A DNA stretch of 64,000 nucleotides from Emcibacter sp. (GTDB taxonomy: Bacteria > Pseudomonadota > Alphaproteobacteria > Sphingomonadales > Emcibacteraceae): contig NZ_OY776217.1 of the NCBI RefSeq assembly GCF_963675455.1, positions 620,001-684,000 of the forward strand, in the 5' to 3' direction. The position numbers were made by a program, and so were the translations under genes. Below are positions 7,028 to 15,723 of the stretch, one piece after another. The notes beneath the pieces are model-generated. The model was not told the origin of the DNA and searched no databases. It saw only the letters and a list, made by a program, of their open reading frames with translations. The number at the start of each line of letters is the position of its first letter. The first letter of the stretch is position 1.

Positions 7028-7285
7028 ATGGCACATAAGAAAGCAGGCGGTAGTTCCCGTAACGGTCGCGACTCAGCTGGTCGCCGTCTTGGTGTGAAAA
7101 AATTCGGTGGTGAAGCCGTAATCCCGGGCAACATTCTGGTTCGCCAGCGCGGTACAAAAGTATACCCCGGCGACAATGTCGGCATGGGCAAGGACCACAC
7201 ACTGTTTGCCCTGACCGAGGGCAAGGTTAAATTCACAAAAGGCAAACTCAAACGCAGCTACGTTCACGTAGACGTGGAAAAGTAA
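7028..7285 (+). CDS. rpmA: 50S ribosomal protein bL27
   Basis: An 85-residue protein of normal length, cotranscribed with rplU. It begins MAHKKAGGSSRNGRDS, so the mature-type N-terminus that reaches the peptidyl-transferase centre is directly encoded, without the cleaved leader seen in Firmicutes. The conserved GSSRNGRDS..RLGVK(K)FGGE and RQRGTK segments are present. A strong terminator follows. Confidence 0.98.
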   Translation: MAHKKAGGSSRNGRDSAGRRLGVKKFGGEAVIPGNILVRQRGTKVYPGDNVGMGKDHTLFALTEGKVKFTKGKLKRSYVHVDVEK

Positions 7286-7311
7286 GCCGGAATTTAACAA
7301 GACAGATTCCG

Positions 7312-7351
7312 AAAGGGGAATGCCCAGGCTTTAATCCGGCATTCCCTTTTT
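7312..7351 (+). terminator. Intrinsic terminator of rplU-rpmA
   Basis: GGGAATGCC (7316-7324) pairs with GGCATTCCC (7338-7346) across a 13-base loop, followed directly by a T-run. Just beyond, CTATTGGCC plus T-rich sequence is repeated in tandem with a 16-base period (from 7352 and 7368). Confidence 0.85.
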
Positions 7352-7438
7352 CTATTGGCCTCTTTTTCTATTGGCCCTTTTTTTATTTTTGCGGTCCCCT
7401 TATGATTGGGAAAGCAAGCCCCTAACCAGAGCAGCAAC

Positions 7439-8548
7439 ATGCAGTTCCTCGACCAATGTAAAATATATACCCGTTCAGGCGCCGGCGGACAGGGATGCGT
7501 CAGCTTCCGGCGGGAAAAATTCGTCGAATTCGGCGGGCCCAACGGCGGGAACGGCGGGCGCGGCGGCCATATTATCGTAGAGGCCGTAGAGGGACTGAAC
7601 ACGCTGATTGATTATCGTTATAAACAGCATTTCAAGGCCCAGCGCGGCGGTCACGGCATGGGCCAGAACAGAACCGGCGCCCAGGGCAAGGACCTGGTCC
7701 TCAAGGTGCCCGTCGGCACCCAGATATTCGATGAAAACCACGACGTGATGCTCGCCGACCTGACCGAACCCGGACAGGTGGTGATGCTGCTGGAAGGCGG
7801 CAGGGGCGGCGTCGGCAATGCGGCGTTCAAATCATCCGTCAACCAGGCTCCCCGCAAGTCCACCCCCGGCGGCCCGGCCGAGGAAATGTGGATCTGGCTG
7901 CAGCTCAAACTGATGGCAGATGTGGGTCTGGTGGGCCTGCCCAATGCGGGCAAGTCGACGTTCCTGGCGGCAACCAGCCGGGCCAAACCGAAAATCGGCG
8001 ATTATCCCTTCACCACCCTGAAGCCGCAGCTTGGTGTCGTTCATGTGGATGATCGTGAATTTGTCATCGCCGATATTCCCGGCCTGATCGAAGGCGCCCA
8101 CGAAGGCCACGGCCTGGGCGATCGTTTCCTCGGTCATGTGGAACGTTGCGCCACCCTTCTGCATCTGATTGACGGCACGGGTGAAGATGTGGTCGATGCC
8201 TATCAGACGGTTCGTCACGAACTGGAAGCTTACGGCGAAGGACTGGACCGCAAGAAGGAAATCATCGGCCTGAATAAATGTGACGCCCTTGACCAGGAAC
8301 TCATCGACATGTTGACGGATGAGTTGCGGCAGGTTACAGACTCCCCCATCATGCCGCTTTCCGGCGTCTCCGGTAAGGGCGTCGGCAAGGTTCTTAGGGC
8401 CCTGCTCAAGAATGTTGACGAAGCCCGGGAACTTGATATGTCGGATGCTTCTGCACCCTATTTGTCGGCTGCCACCCCGACAGGTGAAGAAGACCCGTCC
8501 GAAGAACCGGAAGCGGAGGAAGATACAGGGGGATGGTCGCCAATCTGA
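7439..8548 (+). CDS. obgE: Obg-family GTPase, ribosome assembly
   Basis: A 369-residue GTPase that acts in late 50S maturation and stress control. The start at ATG 7439 (MQFLDQCKIY) matches the conserved Obg N-terminus; a TTG at 7406 in the same frame would add 11 unlikely residues. The Gly-rich Obg fold covers about residues 1-158 (GGPNGGNGGRGG). The G domain follows with GLPNAGKST (G1, 166-174), DIPGLIEGAHEGHGLG (G3), NKCD (G4) and SGVSGKG (G5 region). A short acidic tail ends the protein. Position next to rplU-rpmA is conserved in bacteria. Confidence 0.97.
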   Translation: MQFLDQCKIYTRSGAGGQGCVSFRREKFVEFGGPNGGNGGRGGHIIVEAVEGLNTLIDYRYKQHFKAQRGGHGMGQNRTGAQGKDLVLKVPVGTQIFDENHDVMLADLTEPGQVVMLLEGGRGGVGNAAFKSSVNQAPRKSTPGGPAEEMWIWLQLKLMADVGLVGLPNAGKSTFLAATSRAKPKIGDYPFTTLKPQLGVVHVDDREFVIADIPGLIEGAHEGHGLGDRFLGHVERCATLLHLIDGTGEDVVDAYQTVRHELEAYGEGLDRKKEIIGLNKCDALDQELIDMLTDELRQVTDSPIMPLSGVSGKGVGKVLRALLKNVDEARELDMSDASAPYLSAATPTGEEDPSEEPEAEEDTGGWSPI

Positions 8549-8619
8549 TCGATCTCCCCTGCACTACTAGAGAAGTGTTTGTTTGACACGCCACACTGTC
8601 GAATGAAAGCCACCTTTGA

Positions 8620-9750
8620 ATGAAAGAGACCATAGATAGTTTTCGCCGTATCGTGATCAAAATCGGATCCGCCCTTCTTGTCGATGCCGAAAAGGGACAA
8701 TTGCGCGAGGAATGGCTGACCAGCATTGCCGAGGACGTGGCTGCCCTGCGCGCCGCCGGCAAGGATGTCATCCTGGTGTCTTCAGGCTCCATTGCCCTGG
8801 GCCGGAAACTTCTGGGCCTTAAACCGGGTAAACGGCTGGAAGAAAACCAGGCCGCCGCCGCCGCAGGCCAGATCGAGCTGGCCGCCGCCTACCGGGAAAA
8901 CCTGGGCCGGCTGAACCTTCCTGTTGCCCAGGTCCTGCTGACCTACGGCGATACTGAGGAACGGCGTCGCTACCTGAATGCCCGTAACACCATCCTGCAG
9001 CTCCTCAGGCTTGGCGTGGTGCCGGTGATCAACGAAAACGACACGGTGGCCACCGACGAAGTCAGATACGGCGACAACGACCGTCTGGCCGCCCGGGTAG
9101 CTACCATGTGCGAGGCCGACTGCCTGTTCCTTCTGTCGGATATCGACGGGCTCTATACCGCCGACCCCAACAAAAACCCCCATGCGGAATTTGTCTCGAC
9201 CGTGAATACGATTACCCCCCAGATTGAACGAATGGCCGGCAACCCCGTCTCTACCGGTTTCGGCAGTGGCGGCATGATCACCAAGATCGCCGCCGGCAAA
9301 ATCGCCACACTGGGCGGCTGCAACATGGTGATCATCAACGGCACGGAAAAAAATCCTGTAAGCCGTTATCTGGAAGAAGGGCGCGGCACCTGGTTCAAGG
9401 CCGCCAATAATCCGCTGGCCGCCAAGAAACAATGGATTATGGGCAGCCTGGAAACCTGTGGTACGCTGACCATCGACGATGGCGCGGTAAAGGCTCTGAA
9501 AAACGGCAAAAGCCTGCTGCCGGCCGGCGTTGTCCGGGTGTCCGGCACCTTTGACCGCGGAGATACCGTCACCGTGATGAATATTGAAGGGACTGAAATC
9601 GGCCGGGGCCTGATTTCCTACTCCTCCAAAGAGGCCGGTTTACTGAAGGGACATCGCAGCCACGAGATCGAGCAGGTCCTGGGATATGTAGGTCGGGAGG
9701 AATTAATCCACCGCAGCGACCTTGTTATTTCGGGAAATGGCTATAAATAA
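8620..9750 (+). CDS. proB: Glutamate 5-kinase
   Basis: Phosphorylates glutamate with ATP, the first step of proline synthesis. At 376 residues it has the amino-acid-kinase domain (VIKIGSALLV, VSSGSIALG, NENDTVATDEVRYGDNDRL) and a C-terminal PUA domain from about residue 280 (LPAGVVRVSGTFDRGD). Full length is as in E. coli. It lies 71 bases after obgE and 41 bases before proA, in a likely operon. In E. coli the enzyme is feedback-inhibited by proline; this was not checked here. Confidence 0.97.
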   Translation: MKETIDSFRRIVIKIGSALLVDAEKGQLREEWLTSIAEDVAALRAAGKDVILVSSGSIALGRKLLGLKPGKRLEENQAAAAAGQIELAAAYRENLGRLNLPVAQVLLTYGDTEERRRYLNARNTILQLLRLGVVPVINENDTVATDEVRYGDNDRLAARVATMCEADCLFLLSDIDGLYTADPNKNPHAEFVSTVNTITPQIERMAGNPVSTGFGSGGMITKIAAGKIATLGGCNMVIINGTEKNPVSRYLEEGRGTWFKAANNPLAAKKQWIMGSLETCGTLTIDDGAVKALKNGKSLLPAGVVRVSGTFDRGDTVTVMNIEGTEIGRGLISYSSKEAGLLKGHRSHEIEQVLGYVGREELIHRSDLVISGNGYK

Positions 9751-9791
9751 CGGTACATCACAGTACCAAAAGTAATTCGCTGGAAACGCAC

Positions 9792-11060
9792 ATGAATACA
9801 GAACATGACATCAGAAAACTGATGCTGGCAATGGGTCAGTCGGCCCGCGCGGCCGCCACCATTCTGGCCGAAAGTACAACCGAACAGAAAAATGCCGCCC
9901 TGATCGCTGCCGCAAAAGCCCTGCGGGACAACAGCCGGGATATCCTTGCCGCCAACGCCAGAGACATGGAAATTGCCAAAGGCCGCGGCCTGACAGGGGC
10001 CATGCTGGACCGGCTGCTGCTGGATAACGACCGCATTGAAGCCATGGCCAAAGGACTGGAAAACATTGCCGCCCTGCCCGATCCGGTCGGCGACGTAATG
10101 GCAAGCTGGGATCGTCCCAACGGCCTGAATATCTCCCGCGTGCGGGTGCCGCTGGGCGTTATCGGCATCATTTACGAATCCCGTCCCAATGTGACGGCCG
10201 ACGCCGGCGCCCTGTGCCTGAAATCGGGTAATGCCTCGATCCTGCGCGGCGGTTCCGAAAGCGCCCATTCCAGCCGGGCCATCTACCAGTGTCTGGTACA
10301 GGGCCTGGAGGAAGCCGGCCTGCCGGAAGACGCCATTCAGTTGATCCCGACCCAGGACCGCTCCGCGGTCGGCGAGCTGCTTGGTCTGGCCGGTCTGGTC
10401 GATATTATCGTCCCCCGGGGCGGCAAGTCGCTGATCGAACGAGTCCAGAACGACAGCAAGGTGCCGGTCATGGCCCATCTGGACGGCATCTGCCATGTCT
10501 ATGTGGACAAGGATGCGGATCTGGAAAAAGCCGTCAATATTACTGTCAACGCCAAGATGCGCCGGACCGGCATTTGCGGAGCCACGGAAACCCTGCTCAT
10601 TGACCAGGCCGTCGCTGAAACGTTTCTCCCCCCCATTGCCGAGGCACTGAGGGAAAAGGGCTGCGAACTGCGTGGCGATGCCAAAACCCGGGAAATTGTA
10701 CCGGATATAGTTGCCGCCACCGATGAGGACTGGGATACGGAATATCTGGACGCCATTCTCTCCATTCGTTGTGTGGAAGGTGTCGAAGGCGCCATTGATC
10801 ATATTGCGATCCATGGCTCACATCATACCGATTCCATTGTCACGGAAAATGCCGCCACCGCCGCCGAATTCCTGAACCGGGTGGATAGCGCCATTGTTAT
10901 CCACAACGCCTCGACCCAGTATGCCGATGGCGGAGAATTCGGCATGGGTGCGGAAATCGGCATATCCACCGGCAAGATGCATGCCCGGGGTCCGGTTGGA
11001 CTGGAACAGCTGACAAGCTATAAATATCAGGTCAGGGGCAATGGCCAGATCCGCCCCTGA
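9792..11060 (+). CDS. proA: Glutamate-5-semialdehyde dehydrogenase (gamma-glutamyl phosphate reductase)
   Basis: Reduces gamma-glutamyl phosphate with NADPH, the second proline step, working with the ProB product. The 422-residue protein shows the aldehyde-dehydrogenase fold, the segment IGIIYESRPNVTADAGALCLKSGNA, and the catalytic Cys in RRTGICGATETLL. The C-terminal HARGPVGLEQLTSYKY segment is family-typical. Its end overlaps the nadD start by 20 bases. Confidence 0.97.
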   Translation: MNTEHDIRKLMLAMGQSARAAATILAESTTEQKNAALIAAAKALRDNSRDILAANARDMEIAKGRGLTGAMLDRLLLDNDRIEAMAKGLENIAALPDPVGDVMASWDRPNGLNISRVRVPLGVIGIIYESRPNVTADAGALCLKSGNASILRGGSESAHSSRAIYQCLVQGLEEAGLPEDAIQLIPTQDRSAVGELLGLAGLVDIIVPRGGKSLIERVQNDSKVPVMAHLDGICHVYVDKDADLEKAVNITVNAKMRRTGICGATETLLIDQAVAETFLPPIAEALREKGCELRGDAKTREIVPDIVAATDEDWDTEYLDAILSIRCVEGVEGAIDHIAIHGSHHTDSIVTENAATAAEFLNRVDSAIVIHNASTQYADGGEFGMGAEIGISTGKMHARGPVGLEQLTSYKYQVRGNGQIRP

Positions 11061-11709
11061 GAGACCGGCCCCTGACAGACCACCCTTCAGCAGGTTTCCG
11101 CTGCTGCCCGGCGGGGACAAATGGCGGGGCATGACCATCGGTCTGCTTGGCGGCTCATTTAATCCGGCCCATGCGGCCCACCGGGAAATAAGCCTTTCCG
11201 CCCTGAAGCGCCTGGGCCTGGACCATGTCTGGTGGCTGGTGTCCCCGCAAAACCCGCTGAAAGGCACCGGGGACATGGCATCCCTGGACCGGCGCGTGAA
11301 ACAGGCACAGAAAGTGGCGGCGCACCCGAAGATAACGGTAATGGATCTGGAAAGCCGGCTCACTTCAAACTATACGGCAGATACGATCCGTACCCTCGTG
11401 GAACGCTTCCCCGAGGTTCGTTTTGTCTGGCTGATGGGGGCGGATAATCTGGGTCAGTTCGACAAATGGCAGAAATGGGAGGAAATTGCGCGGCTTGTTC
11501 CGTTTGCGATTTTCGACCGTCCCGGTTATTCTATGTCAGCGATAGCCAGTAAAGCTGCCCAAAGATTTCGCCGACAGCGGCTGAATGAGGCATATGCCTC
11601 GCTGCTGTCGTTGAAAAAACCGCCGGCCTGGATTTTCTGCCACGGCAGAAAAAATCCATTGTCGGCAACCGAGATTCGTAAAAAAATGTTACATTCCGAG
11701 AGGTTATAG
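11041..11709 (+). CDS. nadD: Nicotinate-nucleotide adenylyltransferase
   Basis: Makes nicotinate adenine dinucleotide from nicotinate mononucleotide and ATP in NAD synthesis. The nucleotidyltransferase motif GGSFNPAHAAH lies about 35 residues in, and SATEIRKK is the C-terminal ISxTxIR-type motif. The start at 11041 overlaps proA by 20 bases and adds a roughly 30-residue basic extension before MTIGLLGG; such extensions are common in alphaproteobacterial NadD. An internal start at 11131 is the alternative. The neighbour rsfS follows after 9 bases, as in many genomes. Confidence 0.93.
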   Translation: MARSAPERPAPDRPPFSRFPLLPGGDKWRGMTIGLLGGSFNPAHAAHREISLSALKRLGLDHVWWLVSPQNPLKGTGDMASLDRRVKQAQKVAAHPKITVMDLESRLTSNYTADTIRTLVERFPEVRFVWLMGADNLGQFDKWQKWEEIARLVPFAIFDRPGYSMSAIASKAAQRFRRQRLNEAYASLLSLKKPPAWIFCHGRKNPLSATEIRKKMLHSERL

Positions 11710-11718
11710 AAAAAAGAC

Positions 11719-12174
11719 GTGCCCACTACACAGGAGTCAGAGAACATTCCAAGTTCTTCCGAACCGTCCAGTACGGTCAGTCTCAAGGAGCTTATCATAG
11801 GCGCCCTTGAAGACAAAAAAGCAGAAGATATTACTGAAATCAACCTGCATGGAAAATCCAGCATTGCCGATTCGATGGTAATTGCCTCCGGTCGATCCAA
11901 CCGTCAGGTGGCCGCCCTCGCGGACCATATACTGCAGACCGTGAAGGACAACGGCTTTGGCAGTTGCAAGGTGGAAGGCCTTGAAAAGGCTGACTGGGTG
12001 CTGATTGATGCCGGTGACATCATCGTCCATCTTTTCCGTCCCGAAGTCCGCGCTTTCTACAATCTGGAAAAAATGTGGATGCCGGATTTCACTCCGGACA
12101 AGGTTGGCAATGCAGAGTATCATCCTGAATCTTCCTCTGAATCTTCAGATGACTCCTCCGACCTGCAGAGCTAG
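11719..12174 (+). CDS. rsfS: Ribosomal silencing factor RsfS
   Basis: Binds ribosomal protein L14 and blocks subunit joining when nutrients are short. The 151-residue frame opens with GTG at 11719; no ATG is available nearby. The RsfS core (SLKELIIGALEDKKAEDITEINL, IADSMVIASGRSNRQVAALAD, DWVLIDAGDIIVHLFRPEVRAFYNLEKMW) fills about residues 20-130. A Ser/Asp/Glu-rich tail (HPESSSESSDDSSDLQS) is variable in the family. Context nadD-rsfS-rlmH is the classical one. Confidence 0.95.
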   Translation: MPTTQESENIPSSSEPSSTVSLKELIIGALEDKKAEDITEINLHGKSSIADSMVIASGRSNRQVAALADHILQTVKDNGFGSCKVEGLEKADWVLIDAGDIIVHLFRPEVRAFYNLEKMWMPDFTPDKVGNAEYHPESSSESSDDSSDLQS

Positions 12175-12185
12175 GCCCGGGGAAT

Positions 12186-12644
12186 ATGCAAATCCGGATC
12201 ATCGCCGTCGGGCGCCTTAAAAAAGGGCCGGAGCTTGACCTGATTGAGACTTTCATCAAACGGACTCCCTGGCCTGTTTCCATAACCGAGGTTGAGGAAA
12301 GGCGGCCCATCAAGGGGGCCGAAAGGATGGCCAGGGAAGCAGAACTTCTGCTGGCCGCCATTCCCCGGGACGCTTTTGTAATCGCCCTGGATGAACGCGG
12401 CAAGGAAATGCGAAGCACGCGTTTTGCAGAAACCCTGGAACGGCTTCAGGACGACGGTCAACAGACCGTCGTCTTTGTCGTTGGCGGTGCCGAAGGTTAT
12501 GGTCCGGGGGTAAAGGAACGGGCCGACCGACTGCTGTCTTTCGGCGAAATGACCTGGCCCCACATGATGGTGCGCCTGATGCTTGCAGAGCAGATCTACC
12601 GGGCTTCCACCATCCTTGCCGGCCACCCCTACCACAAGGACTAG
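12186..12644 (+). CDS. rlmH: 23S rRNA pseudouridine-1915 N3-methyltransferase
   Basis: A SPOUT-class methyltransferase that modifies pseudouridine 1915 in helix 69 of 23S rRNA. At 152 residues it has normal length. It shows the start MQIRIIAVGRLKKGPE, the FVVGGAEGYG motif of the S-adenosylmethionine knot, and the C-terminal MVRLMLAEQIYRASTILAGHPYHKD. It starts 11 bases after rsfS, so the two are cotranscribed. Confidence 0.97.
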   Translation: MQIRIIAVGRLKKGPELDLIETFIKRTPWPVSITEVEERRPIKGAERMAREAELLLAAIPRDAFVIALDERGKEMRSTRFAETLERLQDDGQQTVVFVVGGAEGYGPGVKERADRLLSFGEMTWPHMMVRLMLAEQIYRASTILAGHPYHKD

Positions 12645-12797
12645 CGGACAGGGGTGAAAAAGGAACCGGAAACAGGATTTAATTTAACGCAAAAGTGCCT
12701 GACAAGCTTGATTTTACACGCTATTAACCTAATTTAGATATAGAGTTTATATCCGGAACCGGCGTCCGGAAACTGCCATAAGCGGAACGAGTTATCA

Positions 12798-14429
12798 ATG
12801 ACCAGAAAAGCCCTTCATGCCACCAAACCGGTTGTCCTGTGTATCCTGGACGGCTGGGGCTACCGTGACGACAGCACAAACAACGCCATTGCCCTGGCAA
12901 ATACGCCCAATTACGACCGCCTCCTGAAGGAATGCCCGCGTGGTTTTCTTGAAACCTCCGGCCTGGCGGTTGGCCTGCCGGAAGGGCAGATGGGGAACTC
13001 GGAAGTTGGTCATATGAATCTGGGTGGCGGCCGGGTGGTCATGCAGGATCTGCCGCGCATCGACAGCTGTATTGCCGAGGGTAGACTGGGTGACCTGGAG
13101 AACCTGAAACACATGATTGCCGCCCTGAAAGAAAGCGGCGGCACCTGTCACCTGATGGGGCTTTTGTCCCCTGGTGGCGTTCATAGTCACCAGGACCATA
13201 TGCTGGCCCTGGCGAAAGAATGTGCGAAGGAAAATATTCCGGTCGCTATTCATGCCTTCCTTGACGGACGTGACGTCCCCCCGAAAAGCGCGCTCGGGTT
13301 CCTGGACAGGTTTGAAGCCGGCATCGCCGAACTGGACAAAGTCGCCATTGCCACGGTCAGCGGACGCTATTACGCCATGGACCGGGACAAGAGATGGGAC
13401 CGCGTCAAACTCGCCTATGACGCCATGGCCGAAGCGACGGGTGAAAAACACCCCACCGCCCGCGCCGTTATCGAAACAAGTTACGCCAGTGACAAAACCG
13501 ACGAATTCGTCCTGCCTGCCATTGTCGGCGACTATGGCGGCATGAAAGACGGTGACGGCCTGCTGATGGCCAACTTTCGCGCCGACCGCGCCCGGGAAAT
13601 CCTGACCTGTTTTGTCGACCCGCATTTTGACGGCTTCAGGCGCGGCCGGTTGATTGATTTCGCCACCCGGGCGGGCATGGTGGAATATTCCGTCGCCCTG
13701 AATGAATATATGACCGCCCTGTTCCCGGCCGAGGAAATCCTCGACACCCTCGGGGAAATTGTTTCCCGTAGCGGCCGCACACAGCTGCGCATTGCCGAGA
13801 CGGAAAAATACGCCCATGTGACCTTTTTCTTCAATGGCGGGTCCGAGGAGGTTTATGACGGCGAAGACAGGATCCTGATCCAGTCGCCCGATGTCGCCAC
13901 CTATGACCTGCAGCCTGAAATGTCAGCCCCGGAAGTCACCGACAAGCTGGTCGAGGCCATCACCTCGAAAAAATACGACCTGATTGTCGTCAATTTCGCA
14001 AACCCGGACATGGTTGGTCATACCGGCATCATGTCAGCCGCCCTGAAAGCGGTTGAAACCATTGATAACAGTCTTGGCCGGCTGCGTGACGCGCTTGTGG
14101 AGGCCGGAGGCACCATGCTGGTGACCGCGGACCATGGCAATATCGAACTGATGAAAGATCCGGCCACCGATCAACCGCATACGGCCCACACCACAAATCT
14201 GGTGCCGTTTATCCTGGTCAATGCGCCGGCGGCAGCAGCGGACCTGCCCGAAGGCCAGGCCATATCCCTGGAAAGCGGCAAGCTGGCCGATGTGGCGCCG
14301 ACGGTGCTGGACCTGCTGGGTCTGGAGCAACCGGCATCAATGACCGGTCAGTCCCTGCTCAAAATTGTCTCCGGTCAACAGATCAAAGGGGATGGCATTA
14401 AACAACAGGAGAACCGGGCTACTGCGTAA
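12798..14429 (+). CDS. gpmI: 2,3-bisphosphoglycerate-independent phosphoglycerate mutase
   Basis: Interconverts 3- and 2-phosphoglycerate in glycolysis and gluconeogenesis using two Mn ions and a phosphoserine. The catalytic Ser is Ser68 in QMGNSEVGH. Metal ligands are seen in ILDGWGYRD near the N-terminus, in ADHGNIE and in HTAHTTNLVPF near the C-terminus. Length is 543 residues against about 510 usual; the excess lies at the C-terminus. A 153-base gap upstream suggests a separate promoter, but I could not place one convincingly. The end overlaps the envC-like start. Confidence 0.97.
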   Translation: MTRKALHATKPVVLCILDGWGYRDDSTNNAIALANTPNYDRLLKECPRGFLETSGLAVGLPEGQMGNSEVGHMNLGGGRVVMQDLPRIDSCIAEGRLGDLENLKHMIAALKESGGTCHLMGLLSPGGVHSHQDHMLALAKECAKENIPVAIHAFLDGRDVPPKSALGFLDRFEAGIAELDKVAIATVSGRYYAMDRDKRWDRVKLAYDAMAEATGEKHPTARAVIETSYASDKTDEFVLPAIVGDYGGMKDGDGLLMANFRADRAREILTCFVDPHFDGFRRGRLIDFATRAGMVEYSVALNEYMTALFPAEEILDTLGEIVSRSGRTQLRIAETEKYAHVTFFFNGGSEEVYDGEDRILIQSPDVATYDLQPEMSAPEVTDKLVEAITSKKYDLIVVNFANPDMVGHTGIMSAALKAVETIDNSLGRLRDALVEAGGTMLVTADHGNIELMKDPATDQPHTAHTTNLVPFILVNAPAAAADLPEGQAISLESGKLADVAPTVLDLLGLEQPASMTGQSLLKIVSGQQIKGDGIKQQENRATA

Positions 14430-15723
14430 GCTGTCTCACCATATTCTGCACCGGCGGGGAGTGATCCTTCTCCCCTCGCTGTTTCTTTGCCTGCTCTCTG
14501 CCGTACCGGCCACCGGTGACGTGCCTGAAAAGCAGGAAAAAGACCTGCAGGCCGTCCAGAAAAAGATTGAGGAAACCACCCTCAAGGCCCGGCAATATGA
14601 AAATGAGGCAAACCAGCTGAAGCAGGAGATTTCCGACCTGAGCCGCAAAATGGTAGCTGTGGCCGGTAACCTGCAGGATACCGAAAGCCGCCTCAGTGAA
14701 CGGGAACAGAATCTTGCCGAACTGAACCAGCGGGAAATAAAACTGGAAACCCGTCTCCGGGCCCGCACCGGCCAGATGAGCGAAACCCTCGGCGCCATGC
14801 AACGGCTCAGCCAGCAGCCGCCGGAACTGGTGGCCTTTCGTCCCGACGAAGCCGTCAACAGCCTGCGCAGCGCCAGCCTGCTGAAGATCATCCTGCCGGA
14901 ACTGGAAAACAAGGCGCTTTTGCTCCGGAATGACCTTGGCGAGCTGCAGGATCTGCGTCAGGACATTCGGGAAGAAAAAGACAGCCTGAAAGAGGAACTG
15001 GCCGAGCTCGGCGACTCGCAAGCAGAGCTTGACCGGCTGTTAACAGCCCGACAGGACCGCCACCGGCAGCTTGAGAAAGCCACCCGTTCCGAACGGGCCA
15101 AGCTTAAACAGTTCGCTGCCACCGCAAAAAACCTTCAGGAGCTGATCGACCGTATCGAGGAAGAAAACCGCCTGCGGGAAAAAGCCGCCCTTGCTGCCGC
15201 AAAACGACTCGAAGACAAACCGCTGGTCGGCCCGAAAGACACAGCCCCTGCCCCCCGGGTCGCCTCTCTGCCGTCCGGCAGCGCCAGCTTCAATGCGGCG
15301 AAAGGCAGCATTCCCCTGCCGGTCCGGGGATCAATTGCGGTTCGCTTCGGACAAAAAACCCCGGAAGGCGTGACGTCAAAGGGAATCACCATCAACACCC
15401 GGTCACAGGCCACCGTGGTTGCCCTGCATGATGGTCGTGTTGTGTTCTCCGGGAAGTTCCGTTCTTACGGACAATTACTTATTATTTCCCATGGCGATGG
15501 CTATCATACCCTGCTGGCCGGCATGACCCGACTTGACGCCGTCGTCGGTCAATGGGTATTAAAAGGTGAACCGATAGGCCAGATGGCGCCCACTCAGTTG
15601 GCGGCTGACGGCCGGGTCACTGGAAACCTTGGGCAAAAGCTCTATATGGAAATCCGTCGACAGGGCAGGCCGATCAATCCACTGCCCTGGATTGTCGCTC
15701 GTGACAGAAAGGTACTTGGTTAA
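14392..15723 (+). CDS. envC: EnvC-like murein hydrolase activator (degenerate LytM/M23 domain)
   Basis: A periplasmic protein that would activate cell-wall amidases during division. An N-terminal hydrophobic segment (ILLPSLFLCLLSAVPATG) acts as signal or anchor. Two long coiled coils cover about residues 45-265 (heptad-rich EKDLQAVQKKIEETTLKA onward). The C-terminal LytM domain ends LYMEIRRQGRPINPLPW, very like E. coli EnvC. The zinc ligands of active M23 peptidases are missing: SKGITI replaces HxGxD, and LAGM replaces the HxH segment. A regulatory, not catalytic, role follows. The start is uncertain: ATG 14392 lies inside gpmI, with a TTG 27 bases earlier. ctpA follows directly. Confidence 0.9.
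   Translation: MALNNRRTGLLRKLSHHILHRRGVILLPSLFLCLLSAVPATGDVPEKQEKDLQAVQKKIEETTLKARQYENEANQLKQEISDLSRKMVAVAGNLQDTESRLSEREQNLAELNQREIKLETRLRARTGQMSETLGAMQRLSQQPPELVAFRPDEAVNSLRSASLLKIILPELENKALLLRNDLGELQDLRQDIREEKDSLKEELAELGDSQAELDRLLTARQDRHRQLEKATRSERAKLKQFAATAKNLQELIDRIEEENRLREKAALAAAKRLEDKPLVGPKDTAPAPRVASLPSGSASFNAAKGSIPLPVRGSIAVRFGQKTPEGVTSKGITINTRSQATVVALHDGRVVFSGKFRSYGQLLIISHGDGYHTLLAGMTRLDAVVGQWVLKGEPIGQMAPTQLAADGRVTGNLGQKLYMEIRRQGRPINPLPWIVARDRKVLG

Noticed and set aside
7352..7383. Two tandem copies of CTATTGGCC plus T-rich sequence as a repeat element.
   Set aside because: Only two short copies in a T-rich stretch after a terminator; probably slippage, not a functional array.
9741..10814. 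Long open frame on the minus strand opposite proA.
   Set aside because: Antisense shadow of a well-supported gene; the product shows no signal, domain or ribosome-binding site.
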